This document shows positions 41,966 through 53,220 of a DNA stretch of 64,000 bases, piece by piece. Below the pieces are notes generated by a model. It had not been told where the DNA came from. It saw nothing but the letters and a program-made list of their open reading frames with translations, and did no database searches. How positions within the stretch are numbered: position 1 is the first letter of the stretch; each line of letters opens with the position of its first letter. Both the position numbers and the translations under genes were made by a program. Origin of the DNA: Cantharellus purpuraceus (taxonomy: Eukaryota > Basidiomycota > Agaricomycetes > Cantharellales > Hydnaceae); contig JALBUN010000023.1 in NCBI GenBank assembly GCA_025174535.1, forward strand, positions 1,922,001 through 1,986,000, given 5' to 3'.

Positions 41966-42531
41966 GACGCTTGTTCGGAATCATGTCAGTATACAATATT
42001 CTGATGTATAGGAGATATACATCAGGATTTCAATGATACATAAAGCCAGGGAGTTACAATTTGGATATCTTAAAAGATTTTGGATGTGTGAAATTTTCAT
42101 AAATATAAACATATATTCTATATTTTAATAAACTTTAAAAGATGAGATATTTGGTTGAGATGAACATAATCATTTACATGGATATAATAGGAATGTATGT
42201 ATTAATATAATTGGTATTATATAGGGTATTTAGATATACAAATACCAGGTGGGGATTAAAGATAGTTCAAATTATGTTACAAGTATTGTATAAGAAACAA
42301 TCAATGATATTTGGATGTTCCCTCAAGAGAGTTGCCACCACTAAATCAGGAAAAAAAGAATTATTTTTGAGAATTATGCCAAAATATCACAATATGTTTT
42401 AATCTAGTATATTGTGTAAAATTTGAGAATCATGTTGAAATATGAAAATAAGTTTGAATTGAAGTGTATTGTATAAAATTTGAGGAAAATAGGTTGTATA
42501 TACGTATTTGTTGTATTTCTGAACAAGCGTC
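41966..42531. mobile_element. MITE M5 (566 bp, TSD ATA)
   Basis: GACGCTTGTTCGG...CTGAACAAGCGTC flanked by ATA (41963-41965, 42532-42534), inserted in B sequence; B1 at about 7760 shows the empty site. Very similar to M3 in sequence and orientation. Contains the same terminal hairpin with one or two changes. Confidence 0.93.
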
Positions 42532-42534
42532 ATA

Positions 42535-43860
42535 GGGAGCAGTTCTCCTTCAGGGTCAAGACATACGTCTGTGCTCATGTAGATGTAGTTGGGATGACTC
42601 TCCATTGGGGAGTCATCAGCATAGTAGTGCAACAGACAGTCTGCTACTTTGTTCTCTACCCTGTCTACATGCAGGGTAATAAAGTTGAAATGGGATAAGA
42701 ACTCCCACCACCTAATCTGTCTAGGAGACAGGTTCTTTTGGGTCTTGAAGTATTCGAGACCCTTGTGGTTGGTTACTAGGACAAACTTTTGTCCTAGTAG
42801 CTTATCTTCCCATTTCATTAGGGCTTCAAGCATGGCTATAGTCTCATGCTCACGAGTCTTATAGTGCTGTTGTGCAGCACTAAATTTCTTGGATAGGAAT
42901 CTGGCAGGCCAACAGGTCTGCCAATCTTTTCCTTGTCCATAGATGGCTCTGACTCCAGTTTTGGAGCTGTCAGTAATAACCCAAATAGTATCGGGGTTAT
43001 TGACATTGATGGGCTTCAATATTGGGGCCCTACACACTAGGAGCTTAATGCTTTCAAAGCATTTCTCCAGCAATGGTGTCCATAAGAATGGACAATTATT
43101 ACAAGCACAGCCTGATAAAGGGGTTGTGTATGCAGTTATATCTGGCATATAGTGTGCCAGATACTGCACTAGTCCAAGGAAATGTTGGACTTCATGGTAT
43201 GACCTAGGTCGTCTCCACTCTCATATTCGCTGCATTTTATCAGCATCTGCATGCACGCTTTGGTCATCTATTAGGTGACCAAGGCAATCCATACTTGTTG
43301 AGTATAGATCAATCTTATCCTTGCTCAGGAACATATGTGCTTTCCTGAGCTCAGTGAATACCATCTCTAGGTGGTGTTTGTGCTCTCATATAGTACAAGA
43401 GTACACAAATATGTCATCCAGAGATACATGAATGAATCTTCTGATATATTCTCGAAAGATGGTGGTCATGAGCTGCTGAAATGTTGAGGGGGAATTACAG
43501 TCCCCTTGCTGCATGACTTGGCTGACAAATGTCCCCAAGATGGTTGCAAATGCCATCTTGGGTATATCCATTGGCCTGATGCATATCTGTTCATATGCCT
43601 CAGACATGTTGAGTTTAGATTGATATGTACAGTGGGCAACATTGTGTCTGATGTTGTCCTGATTGGGGAAGGGCATTATGTCCTTCACTGTATTATCATT
43701 CTGTTTGCGCAAGTCAAACACAGTGCAGAGCTTCCCATTTTTCTTGGGAATGCATAGCATTGGTACAGCCTGTCAGGCTGTAGCTGGTACCCACCATTTA
43801 GCAGTGGTGTATTGCAGAACTTTCTCTGAAAGTTCTGCTCAGTAGTGTTCTGGGCACTTA
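42535..43860 (-). pseudogene. pol: B reverse transcriptase and RNase H (B3 part)
   Basis: Minus strand: IPKKNGKLCTVFDLRKQND, YQSKLNMSEAYEQICIR, FATILGTFVSQVMQQGDCNSPSTFQQLM, HVSLDDIFVYSC (43386-43760, catalytic DD present), then QYLAHYMPDITAYTTPLSG, WVITDSSKTGVRAIYGQG, EHETIAMLEALMKWEDKLLGQ and EYFKTQKNLSPRQIRWWEFLSHFN. Better preserved than B1: the RNase H frame is open for 256 codons and runs into M5. Part of the inverted block. Confidence 0.88.
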
Positions 43861-44759
43861 GGCAAGTGATAATGTATTCACTTGTCAGGATCCATGAGAT
43901 TAATCTTGTGGTTAACTTCCCTAAATGGGGGAAGTTCTATGGGTATGCTGCTGAATAGGTCAGTGTACTTTTCTTTCCATTGATCCCTCAACTGAGGGAT
44001 CTGATCAGCTGTGTAGGCAGTTGATCCTTCATGAGACAAAGCTATTCACCTCATGCTCTTATTTGGATCCTCCATTGGGGGGTCCTTTACTGAGTCTAGT
44101 CCTTCTTTTAGGAAGGACTGTGTTGTGGGTAGCTTCTGTTTAGAGTTACCCCCTTGGCGTCATTTATTCATGCCAATACTCCTTCTTCATATTAAGTTTG
44201 TACCCCATGACAGGGTACAAAGAGCATTGGTATTATGCTCTTCATTGGTGGGGACTTCTTCAGTTCCTATCATGATTTGGCCTGGGCCATTAAAGTCCAG
44301 GCATATTCCTAGCTTTTGTAGGAATGGGGTACTGAGTATTACATCATAATACTCAACATTGGTGACATCAAAATATTCTTCAATGTCTCAACTACCAAAC
44401 TTTATGGTAGTGTGAGTACCATAATTTATGGTACTCCTGCTCCCAATGCACACTAATTGCAGTGCAATGGGTTGCTCTAGCACAAAGGTTTTCATACCTG
44501 TCATGTGTATGAATTCAGGGGATATCATTATCCCCTCACTCCCACTGTCTAATAGACAGTGAGCTAGTGTTTCACCAACCTCCCAATACCCAGGGATTGT
44601 TTTATTATTTATGTGTGGCCCATTGGGTTGCACTGTCAACTTCTGTCGGCTCCTATGATTATACATAGGTTTGGCTGATCTGCCAATGCTGACAGCAGCT
44701 ATATGCAACTGTTGTGATTCCCTGCTTGTCAGGAATCTTGTTGCACTACAGAAATGCAC
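43861..44759 (-). pseudogene. B aspartic protease and connection to RT (B3 part)
   Basis: Minus strand: HFCSATRFLTSRESQQLHIAAVSIG, PHINNKTIPGYWEVGETLAHCLLDSGSEGIMISPEFIHMTGM (D-S-G intact, about 44560), ending in a TGA after HTTIKFGS at the same place as in B1, then the linker with GTEEVPTNEEHNTNAL. No F LTR is present here, so this copy shows the pre-insertion state of B1 at 5498. Confidence 0.8.
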
Positions 44760-45588
44760 TGCATAGATGCATTTCGGTGGAATTTGATCATTGGGTCAAA
44801 TTCATATTGCATCAGAGTGATACATTGGCATAGCCTCCTCTTCAGGGGCATCATCTTGGTTGTCCCATTCATATGGGGTGATCTCCTCATTCCATTTGTC
44901 AGCTACTTCTATAGCTGGCATCTTTTCCTCTAGATGGTTGGGATCATCCATCACTTCTTCATGTTCTCCCTCTATTGGGGAGAACCCATCTACATTGTCC
45001 TCCACTATGTGTGAGGTCATGTCCTTTCGGACTGCAGCCAACCTTATGTTGCCCTTTAGTTTGGGGCAGCTGGGTCACATGTGACCTGTCTGGCCACATT
45101 TGTAGCACACAATGTTACTGGTAACATTGTTTGATTGATCACCACTCACATGTGCTGGTGACTTTGATTGATAATTACCCTTAAAGGAGTAATTGTTGGA
45201 ATTGAACCCAGAGCCTCCACTATGGGGTTCTGGCCTTGGCGCACTTGCTTGTCATGAGTGTGTATTAGGAGCCATATACACACATCCATGGGCATGGGTC
45301 AACTCCCTGCATTCATCATACCAGTAGTTCTATTGACTACTGGTCTATGGGTTGAGGAGGACATGTTAGTCATGTTCTCTGGGTGTCACATACCATGGTG
45401 GTATTGTGTTGCTTCCTCTATCATTTGAGCAGTTTTGTACAACTGCTCAATACTGCTAAACTTGGCATTGAAGCCCTTCTTGAGGACTTCTTGTCTCAGA
45501 GGTTCACACATTGTGGTTATGAACCTCTTCCTGTACATGTATGTGTCTGGCAGCATTATCATGCAGCCTGCATACTTATCTAGATCAT
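44760..45588 (-). pseudogene. gag: B gag C-terminal half (B3 part)
   Basis: Minus strand from 45588: LDKYAGCMIMLPDTYMYRKRFI, LRQEVLKKGFNAKFSSIEQLYKTAQMIEEATQYHHGM, Ser/Asn linker, knuckle CYKCGQTGHM-stop-PSCPKLKGN, and acidic tail. It directly adjoins the G LTR at 45589; turned round, it continues the B gag that breaks off at 12725. This is how G is placed inside B. Confidence 0.78.
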
Positions 45589-46206
45589 TGTTACATCCTG
45601 TAACACCAAGTCCAATCTCCAGACTCCATCTCCAACTCCATCTCCATCTCCCTACTTCACCTCAACTCCACCTTCATCAACTCCAAACTCCTTTTCTTAT
45701 TGTTCTCCATAAGCAGTTTCTTCTTATGGGGTACAACAAGCCCCTTCTTTTATATTGCTTAGTATAGTTTGGACTTGGGTCCAAACTCCAAACTCCTTTC
45801 CATGTTGTACTCCATATCTGTCTTATTGTTTTTCGTTTTAGTTTTAGCATTCAATTCTCCACATACTTATATGGGCTACTTTCTGTCTATTACAGTGGTT
45901 CATATATCAACTAAGATTTGTCCCATCAACTTCTTGGTTGCTAGCTTCTTGACAAGTACCTTCTTGACAAGTCAAACTCTGGATCCCTGATCCAACTCCG
46001 TACTCCAAACTCTGAAATATTGGACTGACAATCCAAGGGGGTGCAACACACAAGTTGAAGCTAAGTCCACTCAATCTGACTCAATAGTATTGCTCCCACT
46101 CTGTCTCCTGTTGAACTGGAACAGTAAAGTCCCACTCCTCTCTATTACTAGCAGCCTAACTCCAGTTACTCCTTTTGAACTTCCAAGCATTCCAGCACCT
46201 TAACAG
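45589..46206 (+). repeat. 5' LTR of G (618 bp), inverted relative to the rest of G
   Basis: Starts TGTTACATCC (45589 region) and ends CACCTTAACA; the reverse complement matches the solo LTR at 55945-56622 and, in part, 14149-14663. Followed by gag leader (GTATATACAAACTAC) on the plus strand. The body of G is on the minus strand, so this end was flipped by the 41877-46815 inversion. Confidence 0.85.
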
Positions 46207-46520
46207 TATATACAAACTACTACCCTCAATCATCATGCCCCCCCCCTGAAGCACCCAAACCTCCATCCAAGTGGGAGTACCACCCACCACCATTGAGGAA
46301 GTCCCTGGAGAAGCTCCAGTATCCAACCAGGAGCTCAAGGCTGAACTCCAGGAAGGCACTCCTCCAGCCAATCCCTCATCTGTCCCAATCCCTAACCTTG
46401 CAGAAGCCCTCAGCATGTTGGCTAACTCTATATCATCTCCGAAGAAGTCCTCTGCTCGGACCAAGGTCCAAGAATCAGATACCTTCAACGGATCTGATTC
46501 CCACAAACTCCAGCCCTTCC
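46207..46520 (+). pseudogene. gag: G gag N-terminus (inverted segment)
   Basis: Reads VGVPPTTIEEVPGEAPVSNQELKAELQEG, AEALSMLANSISSPKKSSART, then FNGSDSHKLQPFL, cut at TTA by MITE M4. The next residues (TQCTLNFCNCPDAFSNG) are at 41540-41603 on the minus strand, so G gag becomes continuous if the inversion and MITE are removed. Confidence 0.78.
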
Positions 46521-46523
46521 TTA

Positions 46524-46815
46524 GACACTTGTTCAGAAATACAACAAATACGTATATACAACCTATTTTCCTCAAATTTTACACAATACACTTCAATTCA
46601 AACTTATTTTCATATTTCAACATGATTCTCAAATTTTACACAATATACTAGATTAAAACATATTTTGATATTTTGGCATAATTCTCAAAAATAATTCTTT
46701 TTTTCCCCATTTAGTGGTGGCAGCTCTCTTGAGGGAACATCCAAATATCATTGATTCTTTCTTATACAATACTTGTAACATAATTTGAACTATCTTTAAT
46801 CCCCGCCTGGTATTT
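46524..46815. mobile_element. MITE M4, second part (inverted)
   Basis: GACACTTGTTCAGAAATAC...TGGTATTTC. Its reverse complement continues M4 from 41876 with a loss of only about 5 bp. TTA at 46521-46523 is the partner of TAA at 41604-41606. Confidence 0.8.
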
Positions 46816-47176
46816 CACTCAATGTTCAAACAGAATCATTGAACAATGATTCTAATTCCTCTAAAGAAATAGAGGACATTGGAGTGATGTCATCAGATGA
46901 TGATGGAACACCATTGCGATCCCATGTCAAGCATGGGATCAACCTTGTGCAGATTGTACGAGGTGCATATAGAACGGATACTGTCCTTTCTAAGGTGCTG
47001 GAAGCACCTAAAGAGCATGCATGATTCGGCATGCATGATGGTCTAATATGGACCAAAAATATATACAGATGTGATATATACAGAAGTGTATGATTGGAGG
47101 AATCACTCCCCCAAAGAGCATACTGAACTAGAGCTTGCACTCTGGTTTGGGCAATTGGAAGGCATCACCCCCGATC
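46816..47176 (+). pseudogene. B integrase N-terminal region
   Basis: Plus-strand continuation of B (CACTCAATGTTCAAACAGAATC...), matching B1 7852-8130 and extending further: DGLIWTKNIYRCDIYTEVYDWRNHSPKEHTELELALWFGQLEGITPD. Contains hairpins GATCCCATG/CATGGGATC (loop changed from TTGAG to TCAAG against B1) and AGGTGCT/AGCACCT. Ends at the C2 LTR. Confidence 0.75.
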
Positions 47177-47538
47177 TGTCAGGGTTCAAATAAGTCATAT
47201 TCTATTTTTAGTATTTTCTCTTGACACCCCTATCAGCGCAGCCTGTCAGGGTGCGTCTCCCCTATTTCATTGCCCCTATCACTTCCCCTATCCTTCCTCC
47301 CCTATCTTGGTTCTCCTATCTGTCTCCATCATTTAGTATAAAGACTCGCCTTGGTGCAGTGTGATCCCCTCAGCTTGATCTCTGAGGATATCCGCTGTAC
47401 CAGGTAAGTCCCATGTATTTATCAGAAACAGCTGCATAGACTGAGGATATCCGCTGTACCAGCTGGCATTATTTCTTATCAGCTCTCCCTTATTGAGTAT
47501 CTTGTTGTTGTGGCCTCATCATCAGCATCACCCTCACA
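47177..47538 (+). repeat. C2 5' LTR (362 bp)
   Basis: TGTCAGGG...CCTCACA. It keeps TATAAA and the first AGCTTGATCT, while the second copy of the 33-bp repeat is altered (CAGCTGCATAGACTGAGG). AGATCAAGCT after the LTR is conserved, supporting the first copy as the self-priming partner. Confidence 0.92.
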
Positions 47539-47606
47539 GAAGATCAAGCTCATAAGACGACCCCACACCTCATAACACTTTCCCTATTAACTACTTCACC
47601 AATACC

Positions 47607-50154
47607 ATGACCGATCAGCTCCCTGAAGCCTATTGGGACACTCTAGGTGAAAGTGGTGGCTTACAGCGAGCGTTGTTCAACACCCAGGCGCAGCAGCTCC
47701 AGCAGCTGCAACTCCAGAACCAGCACCTCCAGAGCCAGTTCGCCAATGTCCAGAACAACCTAGCAGATGCTGCCACTGCTGCCGCCATCGCTGCAGCACA
47801 GACCATCTCTCAGACCACACCTTCTCCTACATCATCATCTGTTCGCCCAATAAGGGCAGCTGAACCAGCCAAATTCAATGGAGATCATGCAGAGACGGAA
47901 GGTTTCATTCGCTCTATCAGCCTTGCCATTGCAGTCCAGCCTACATCTTTCCCAGATGAGCAGACCAAGATCCTCTATGCCCTCTCTTTTATGACAGGAG
48001 GTTCTGCTGAAGTATGGGCACACAATGAGACACAGGCAGTCATTGACAGGACCTCACCACTCTCCACCTTGGAGGAATTCATTAAGCAGGTGGGGAATGC
48101 TTTTGGGGACCCTGACCGCTCTCAAACAGCACGAACAAAGTTACACGATCTTAGGATGACACCTGGCATGTCAGCAGATGAATACATGGCACAGTTTGAG
48201 ATACTAGCAGGAAGGACTGGGTTTAATGATGCAGCACTGGAAGATGCCTATGCCCGAGGGCTCCCTGCAACGATTCTTGACAAGATCCATGCACAGCCAT
48301 CCCTTCCGTTGACGAGCCAGGATGCATCGAGGACGCATATCGAACCACTCTGACAGTCCAACTCCGCCAGCGTCTTTTCGTATCAACTTTTAAATAGCGC
48401 CGCAACTCCCTATCCACCTCAGTCTCTAATTCGAGCCATCGATTGTCACTCGTGTTTCATCGCCATCGATCATTATCAGCTTTCTATTCACACCGATCCT
48501 TTCATCATCATTCACATGGCTTCCCATTCTATTCCCCTCTCCAACATCACTTCTAATAATACGTCACACTGGTCTCTGGACACAGAGGACTATCAAAAAT
48601 ACGCCGAGCTCCATGGGCATGTTAAGCCACCTCCACATGTCAAAATACTTCCAAAACTCTTTCAACGTCCAAGATCCCCACCATGTCTCTCTTATGCCAT
48701 TGGCGATCCCATATTCTTTCACAATTCCGTTGAACCATATACATTCCTCGACATTTCACCTCTATATCGTAACACGGATAGAAGAGTCGAACGTGAGGTA
48801 GAATTTCAGTCGCCATTGCTGACCTATCCTCCCACTTCAATCTGACTCAGGTTACATCGTGTCAGGCAAAGGGACCAAATACTCTTGGAGCAGGATACCA
48901 TATGGAGACGGATCACTAAGACAATAAGGAGTATTTGTTGTGGAAGCTGACGGAAGTCCTCATGTGACTCAGGGTCAATTAACCTTTGGAGCCGTAGGGA
49001 AGATGGTATTGGTGGATGTTTCTATTGTTCTTTTATATGACTCACCCCTGTTTCATCTTTTAATTCATTCATACACAACTTACTCATCCTTGTTCTATTT
49101 TTGGTTCTTTTATTACTCATCGCCCCCTATTCTTACAAAGATTACCCCTATCTGTCGTTTCATTTCTCCATGATTTCCCCTTTAGTAGTTCAACTTCACA
49201 CGCTTTGTCAGCTGGCTTGATCAGCATTTCTTGCATCATATCGCATCATTTGCTCCTCATATTGTGTCATTGTGCCCTGGGGATTTGTATATAAAAGGGC
49301 GCTAGTCTTCGCCTTTGGAATAAATCAACAAGTTTTCAGCCAACGCTCTAAAGTCAAAGTCCACGCTCTAAGTCTACGCTCTACGCTCTACATCACAATC
49401 CATCAGCTCTACACTGAGGTAAAACACCTTGGTTCAACGATCAGATTTCCCTCCGCCACCGAGAGGTTGATTCTCCTGAAACCAGCTTTCGCGTACCTCC
49501 CAACCGGGCTCCGCATTGTCATCCAGTCACAGAGCACGATCAGCCATCGGGACCGACCTTTTGCTCCCATCCTCATCCAACCACAGAGCACTATCCCACT
49601 TCCCTGTTACGTACTCCTCGCCCTGATTGATCTTTGGAGTGCTGAACAACTGCGTTACACACCGTCTGCTTGCTAGGACCGTTGCGCGCAGGCTTATAGG
49701 ATCTATTCCTTAAGCGAACCGACACCGTCCGATCTCAAGGCATGGAAGGAAGCGGCCTGTCAAATTGACCGCAACCACCGTCGTCTTCTAGAAGTGAGAC
49801 GTGCTCAGACTTCCCTCACTCCTGCCCGCTCTACCCCATCCCACTCACAGCACTCCAGTCATCTCTGTACCAACTACCTTGGCAACCTCTAATGGTGCTG
49901 CACCTATGGATATTGACTCTAACCACCATCGCATTGAGACTCGGACATGCTATAACTGTGGAAAGCGTGGCCATATATCCCCAGCATGCCCTGAACCATG
50001 CAAGGAACATATCCGAGCTGATCTCACACAAACAGCAATTGCAGGCATGATATCAGAGTCAGTAGCAGCTGCACTGAAGGCCAAGGAAGAAGCGCAGAAG
50101 GCAGTAATTCCAAAGCAAGAGGAGAAGCAGGATTTTCAGGCCAGTCAGCAGTGA
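47607..50154 (+). pseudogene. gag: C2 gag, split by solo LTR D4
   Basis: Residues as in C1: the N-terminal part 47607-48305 ends at KIHAQPSLP and the C-terminal part resumes at 49725 (SDLKAWKEAACQIDRNHRR). A 1-bp loss at about 49851 shifts the frame before the knuckle CYNCGKRGHISPAC (about 49946). The LTR insertion separates capsid from nucleocapsid, so no functional Gag is made. Confidence 0.88.
48310..49724 (+). repeat. Solo LTR D4 (1,415 bp, TSD CCGT)
   Basis: TGACGAGCC...AACCGACA flanked by CCGT (48306-48309, 49725-49728). C1 at about 18955 shows the undisturbed gag sequence. Its internal ORF (48516-48845) is cut to 109 aa by a TGA after PPTSI, where D1 and D3 have CGA. The promoter TATATAAA is kept near 49287. 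Confidence 0.95.
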
Positions 50155-52040
50155 AGAGCATGCCCTGCCTGACAAACCAGTTTTCAGTTCTTGAATCATG
50201 TACTGTAGGGCTCACAAGCGATATGTTACACGCACACTCCCTTGTCCATCAGACTGAAACCAAAACAGCCATGCCTGAAAACCCTTCTCAACTTCCAGCT
50301 AAACATGATGACCCTCCTCATCTCTACCTTCGATCTGCAGACATCCGTCGATGTACAAGAATTCCCATGAAAATCCACTCGGTAGACACTGGATACCCTC
50401 TAGCCATGGATGCACTCCTCGATAGTGGTGCTACAGGAATGTTCATTGATGCAGAATATGTCAAAGCAGAGAAACTTCGAACACGCCCTCTACCACATGC
50501 CATACCTGTTTATAACATTGATGGGACCCCAAATGAAGCAGGTTCAATCAAGGAAGAAGTCGATCTCATCTGCACATATGGGACCCATACCGAATGTGCC
50601 ACATTTTCAGTCACAAGCCTGGGAACCTTTGGTATAATTGTTGGGCACACCTGGCTTGTGAAGCACAACCCAGAGGTAGACTGGCATACAGGAAAGGTAC
50701 AGATGAATCGCTGCCCTGATTCATGTGGAGAAGTACCAGAACACAAAGAGCATTCGCTTGGTACAACTCCTTCAAATGGCAAGAACTCACACAGGCAACC
50801 CCAATATGAGGGAGACCAAACATTTGTTATCTTTGTAGAAGAAGACTTGGAGAATATCTATGCTGGTTCAACAGTTTCTCAACAGCTCGCACAGAAGGCT
50901 GCAGAATCTACTCCAGTCAAAACCTTTGAGGAGATTGTCCCAAAGGTGTACTGGGGATTTAAGGATGTTTTTGCAAAGGAGTCCTTTGACCAACTTCCAC
51001 CTCAAAAACTGTGGGACCACACTATTGAACTCACTCCAGGAGCGCAACCCTTCAGCACAAAGGTCTATCCAATGTCCCCAAATGAGCAGAAGGAGTTGGA
51101 CGCATTCCTTGAGGAGAACCTACGGAATCATCATATACATCCTTCCAAGTCACCCATGGCATCCCCTGTCTTTTTTGTGAAAAAGAAGGATGGTAATCTT
51201 CGTTTTGTGCAAGACTACCGCAAGCTGAATGATATCACAATCAAGAATGCCTACCCACTACCCCTGGTACCAGACATCATGAATAAAATTGCCGCAGCCA
51301 ATGCCAAGTACTTTACCAAGCTTGACATCCGATGGGGATATAACAATGTGCGTATTAAAGAGGGCGATGAGCGGAAGGCAGCCTTTCGAACCAATTGTGG
51401 TCTATTTGAACCCCTGGTCATGTTCTTTGGTCTCACAAACAGCCCAGCAACCTTTCAGATGATGATGAATGGCATTTTCAAGGAGCTCATTGATGATGGT
51501 ACTATGGTAGTGTTCATGGACGACATCCTCATTTTCACTGAATCCCTAGAACAACACCACACGATCGTGCAATCTGTCCTTGAAATTCTTCAGGCCAACC
51601 ACCTGTACCTCAAACCAGAGAAATGCCTTTTCTCGCAACAGAAGGTAGATTATCTTGGATTGATTCTCTCACAGGGACAGGTAGCTATAGACCCAGTTAA
51701 GGTGGCTGGAGTCAGAGACTGGCCCACACTGCGCAATGTGACAGAAGTCAAATCCTTCCTGGGTTTCATCAATTTCTATCATCGCTTCATTGAGGACTTC
51801 TCACATATCGCAAAGCCTTTGAATCGGTTAACAAAGGCAGATACACAGTGGTCCTGGATACCTGATGGCCCAGAACAAGAAGCCTTTGATAAACTCAAGC
51901 AGCTTGTCACGTCAACTCCAATCCTTGTCCTCCCAGATCAAACCAAGCATTTTCGACTAGAGACAGATGCTTCAGCATATGCAACAGGTGCTGTTCTATC
52001 TCAACTCTGTGACGATGAGAAATGGAGGCTGGTAGGTTTT
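50151..52040 (+). pseudogene. pol: C2 pol: protease, RT, start of RNase H (open frame, 3' truncated)
   Basis: An open frame of about 630 codons: protease LLDSGATGMFIDAEY, RT PLVPDIMNKIAAANAKYFTKLDIRWGYNN, FMDDILIFTE (catalytic DD intact), EVKSFLGFINFYHRFIED, RNase H LETDASAYATGAVLSQ. The frame continues by chance about 59 codons into LTR E3 (to 52220), giving a chimeric 689-codon ORF. It lacks integrase, so it cannot integrate, but its RT could in principle be catalytic. Confidence 0.88.
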
Positions 52041-53020
52041 TGTTTTGGAATCCGCAAAATTATGGTGTTAGGGCAAACTCTAAATCACCACAATTCCGTG
52101 AATGAACAGCTGAGAAGAATATCAAATCCTACTGCAGCACAACTCCAGAAACGATTTAACGTTTGTACTTTGGTTACAATCCGTTGTAATGGTCAATGCA
52201 GACGATACGCAGGAAGGTAATACATTTCTTAGCAGTAGGGAATGAATAAGACTTCCAGAGTCTAGAGTTCACGGATGCTTAGGGGTCCAGATATTCCAAA
52301 ATGAGGGGAATGCACTTAGAGGCTAGAGGAAGTAGGTGGATGAATCCGACCGTCCAACCAGTGACACTCTGAAGTGGGTAACAGCGATGTGTGAAGTAGT
52401 CTAGCAACTGCTTCACACGAGTTCAAGATCCTAATGCTCTGCAAAGGCAGTACACACTAGTAACTTAAACAAGAGCACTAATGGCAGGACTATCGACAGA
52501 CAATCTCACCCTGTAGATTTGTAGTCACGCGAGGTAGATACTACACTCACACCCAAAGCAGGACAATCACTACTTCGAGTGCAATCGAATACAGTTACAC
52601 AACTGTAAAAGATCCTTGAACTGGTAACCAACAGTTACTGAGATAGGATGGGTAGAAGTGGTAGAATATGTTATGCAAAATGACCTCCTTATATACTGTA
52701 TTTACAGGGGCTGACTAATGGTTCTGGAATATTCTACCTATTAATAGATGGAAACTACTGGAAGGTTGTGGAAGGTGGAAGAAAGGGGTAGAATATTCCA
52801 AGCCAATCACAGGTTCTGATCACTGCACTAACACTGATCAGGAGCTGAATAATGGTTCTGGAATTCTATCTAATAATAGAAGGAAACAGCTAGAATGTTA
52901 TGGAAAGGGGTAGAATATTCCAAGGCAATCACCTGATCTGATCATCAATCACCTGCTCTGATCCCTGAACTAGGCACTGATCAGGCAAAAAGGAGGGTAT
53001 CCACCCTGTTTTCTGCACAG
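52041..53020 (+). repeat. LTR E3, 3' truncated
   Basis: TGTTTTGGAATCC... about 980 bp, closer to E1 than to E2 in its second half (shared CTGATCACTGCACTAACACTG block). Ends at about 53020 (TTTTCTGCAC) where the minus-strand F-4 RT starts. No TSD can be read. Confidence 0.75.
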
Positions 53021-53024
53021 GTTT

Positions 53025-53199
53025 GCATTGTTTGGAGAGCCAGCAGCTCTTTTTGGGACAGCAAGTAGATAGGGCCAAGTGGAGGGGTGGAGTTGTCATC
53101 CAACTCAATCTTGAGATTGTACAGTTGGTGTTCTGCTAGAGAGTTGGCTTTAGACTTGCTGAACACATTGGTGAACTTGTGATGCTCCTTAGGAACCAT
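53025..53199 (-). pseudogene. pol: F-4 RT N-terminus
   Basis: Minus strand: VPKEHHKFTNVFSKSKANSLAEHQLYNLKIELDDNSTPPLGPIY, the conserved approach to gypsy RT, followed by LSQKELLALQT and then E3 sequence. The catalytic part is missing. Confidence 0.75.
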
Positions 53200-53220
53200 A
53201 GATAGGTCTGGTGGAGCTGA

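Larger units (their letters stand above)
47177..52040 (+). mobile_element. C2, Ty3/gypsy of family C, 3' truncated
   Basis: LTR, priming site, gag (with solo LTR D4 inside) and pol as far as RNase H, then cut by LTR E3 after GGTAGGTTTT. Compared with C1 it has fewer CpG dinucleotides (CG replaced by TG or CA at many sites) but an intact pol frame and RT active site. Integrase and 3' LTR are absent. Confidence 0.92.
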
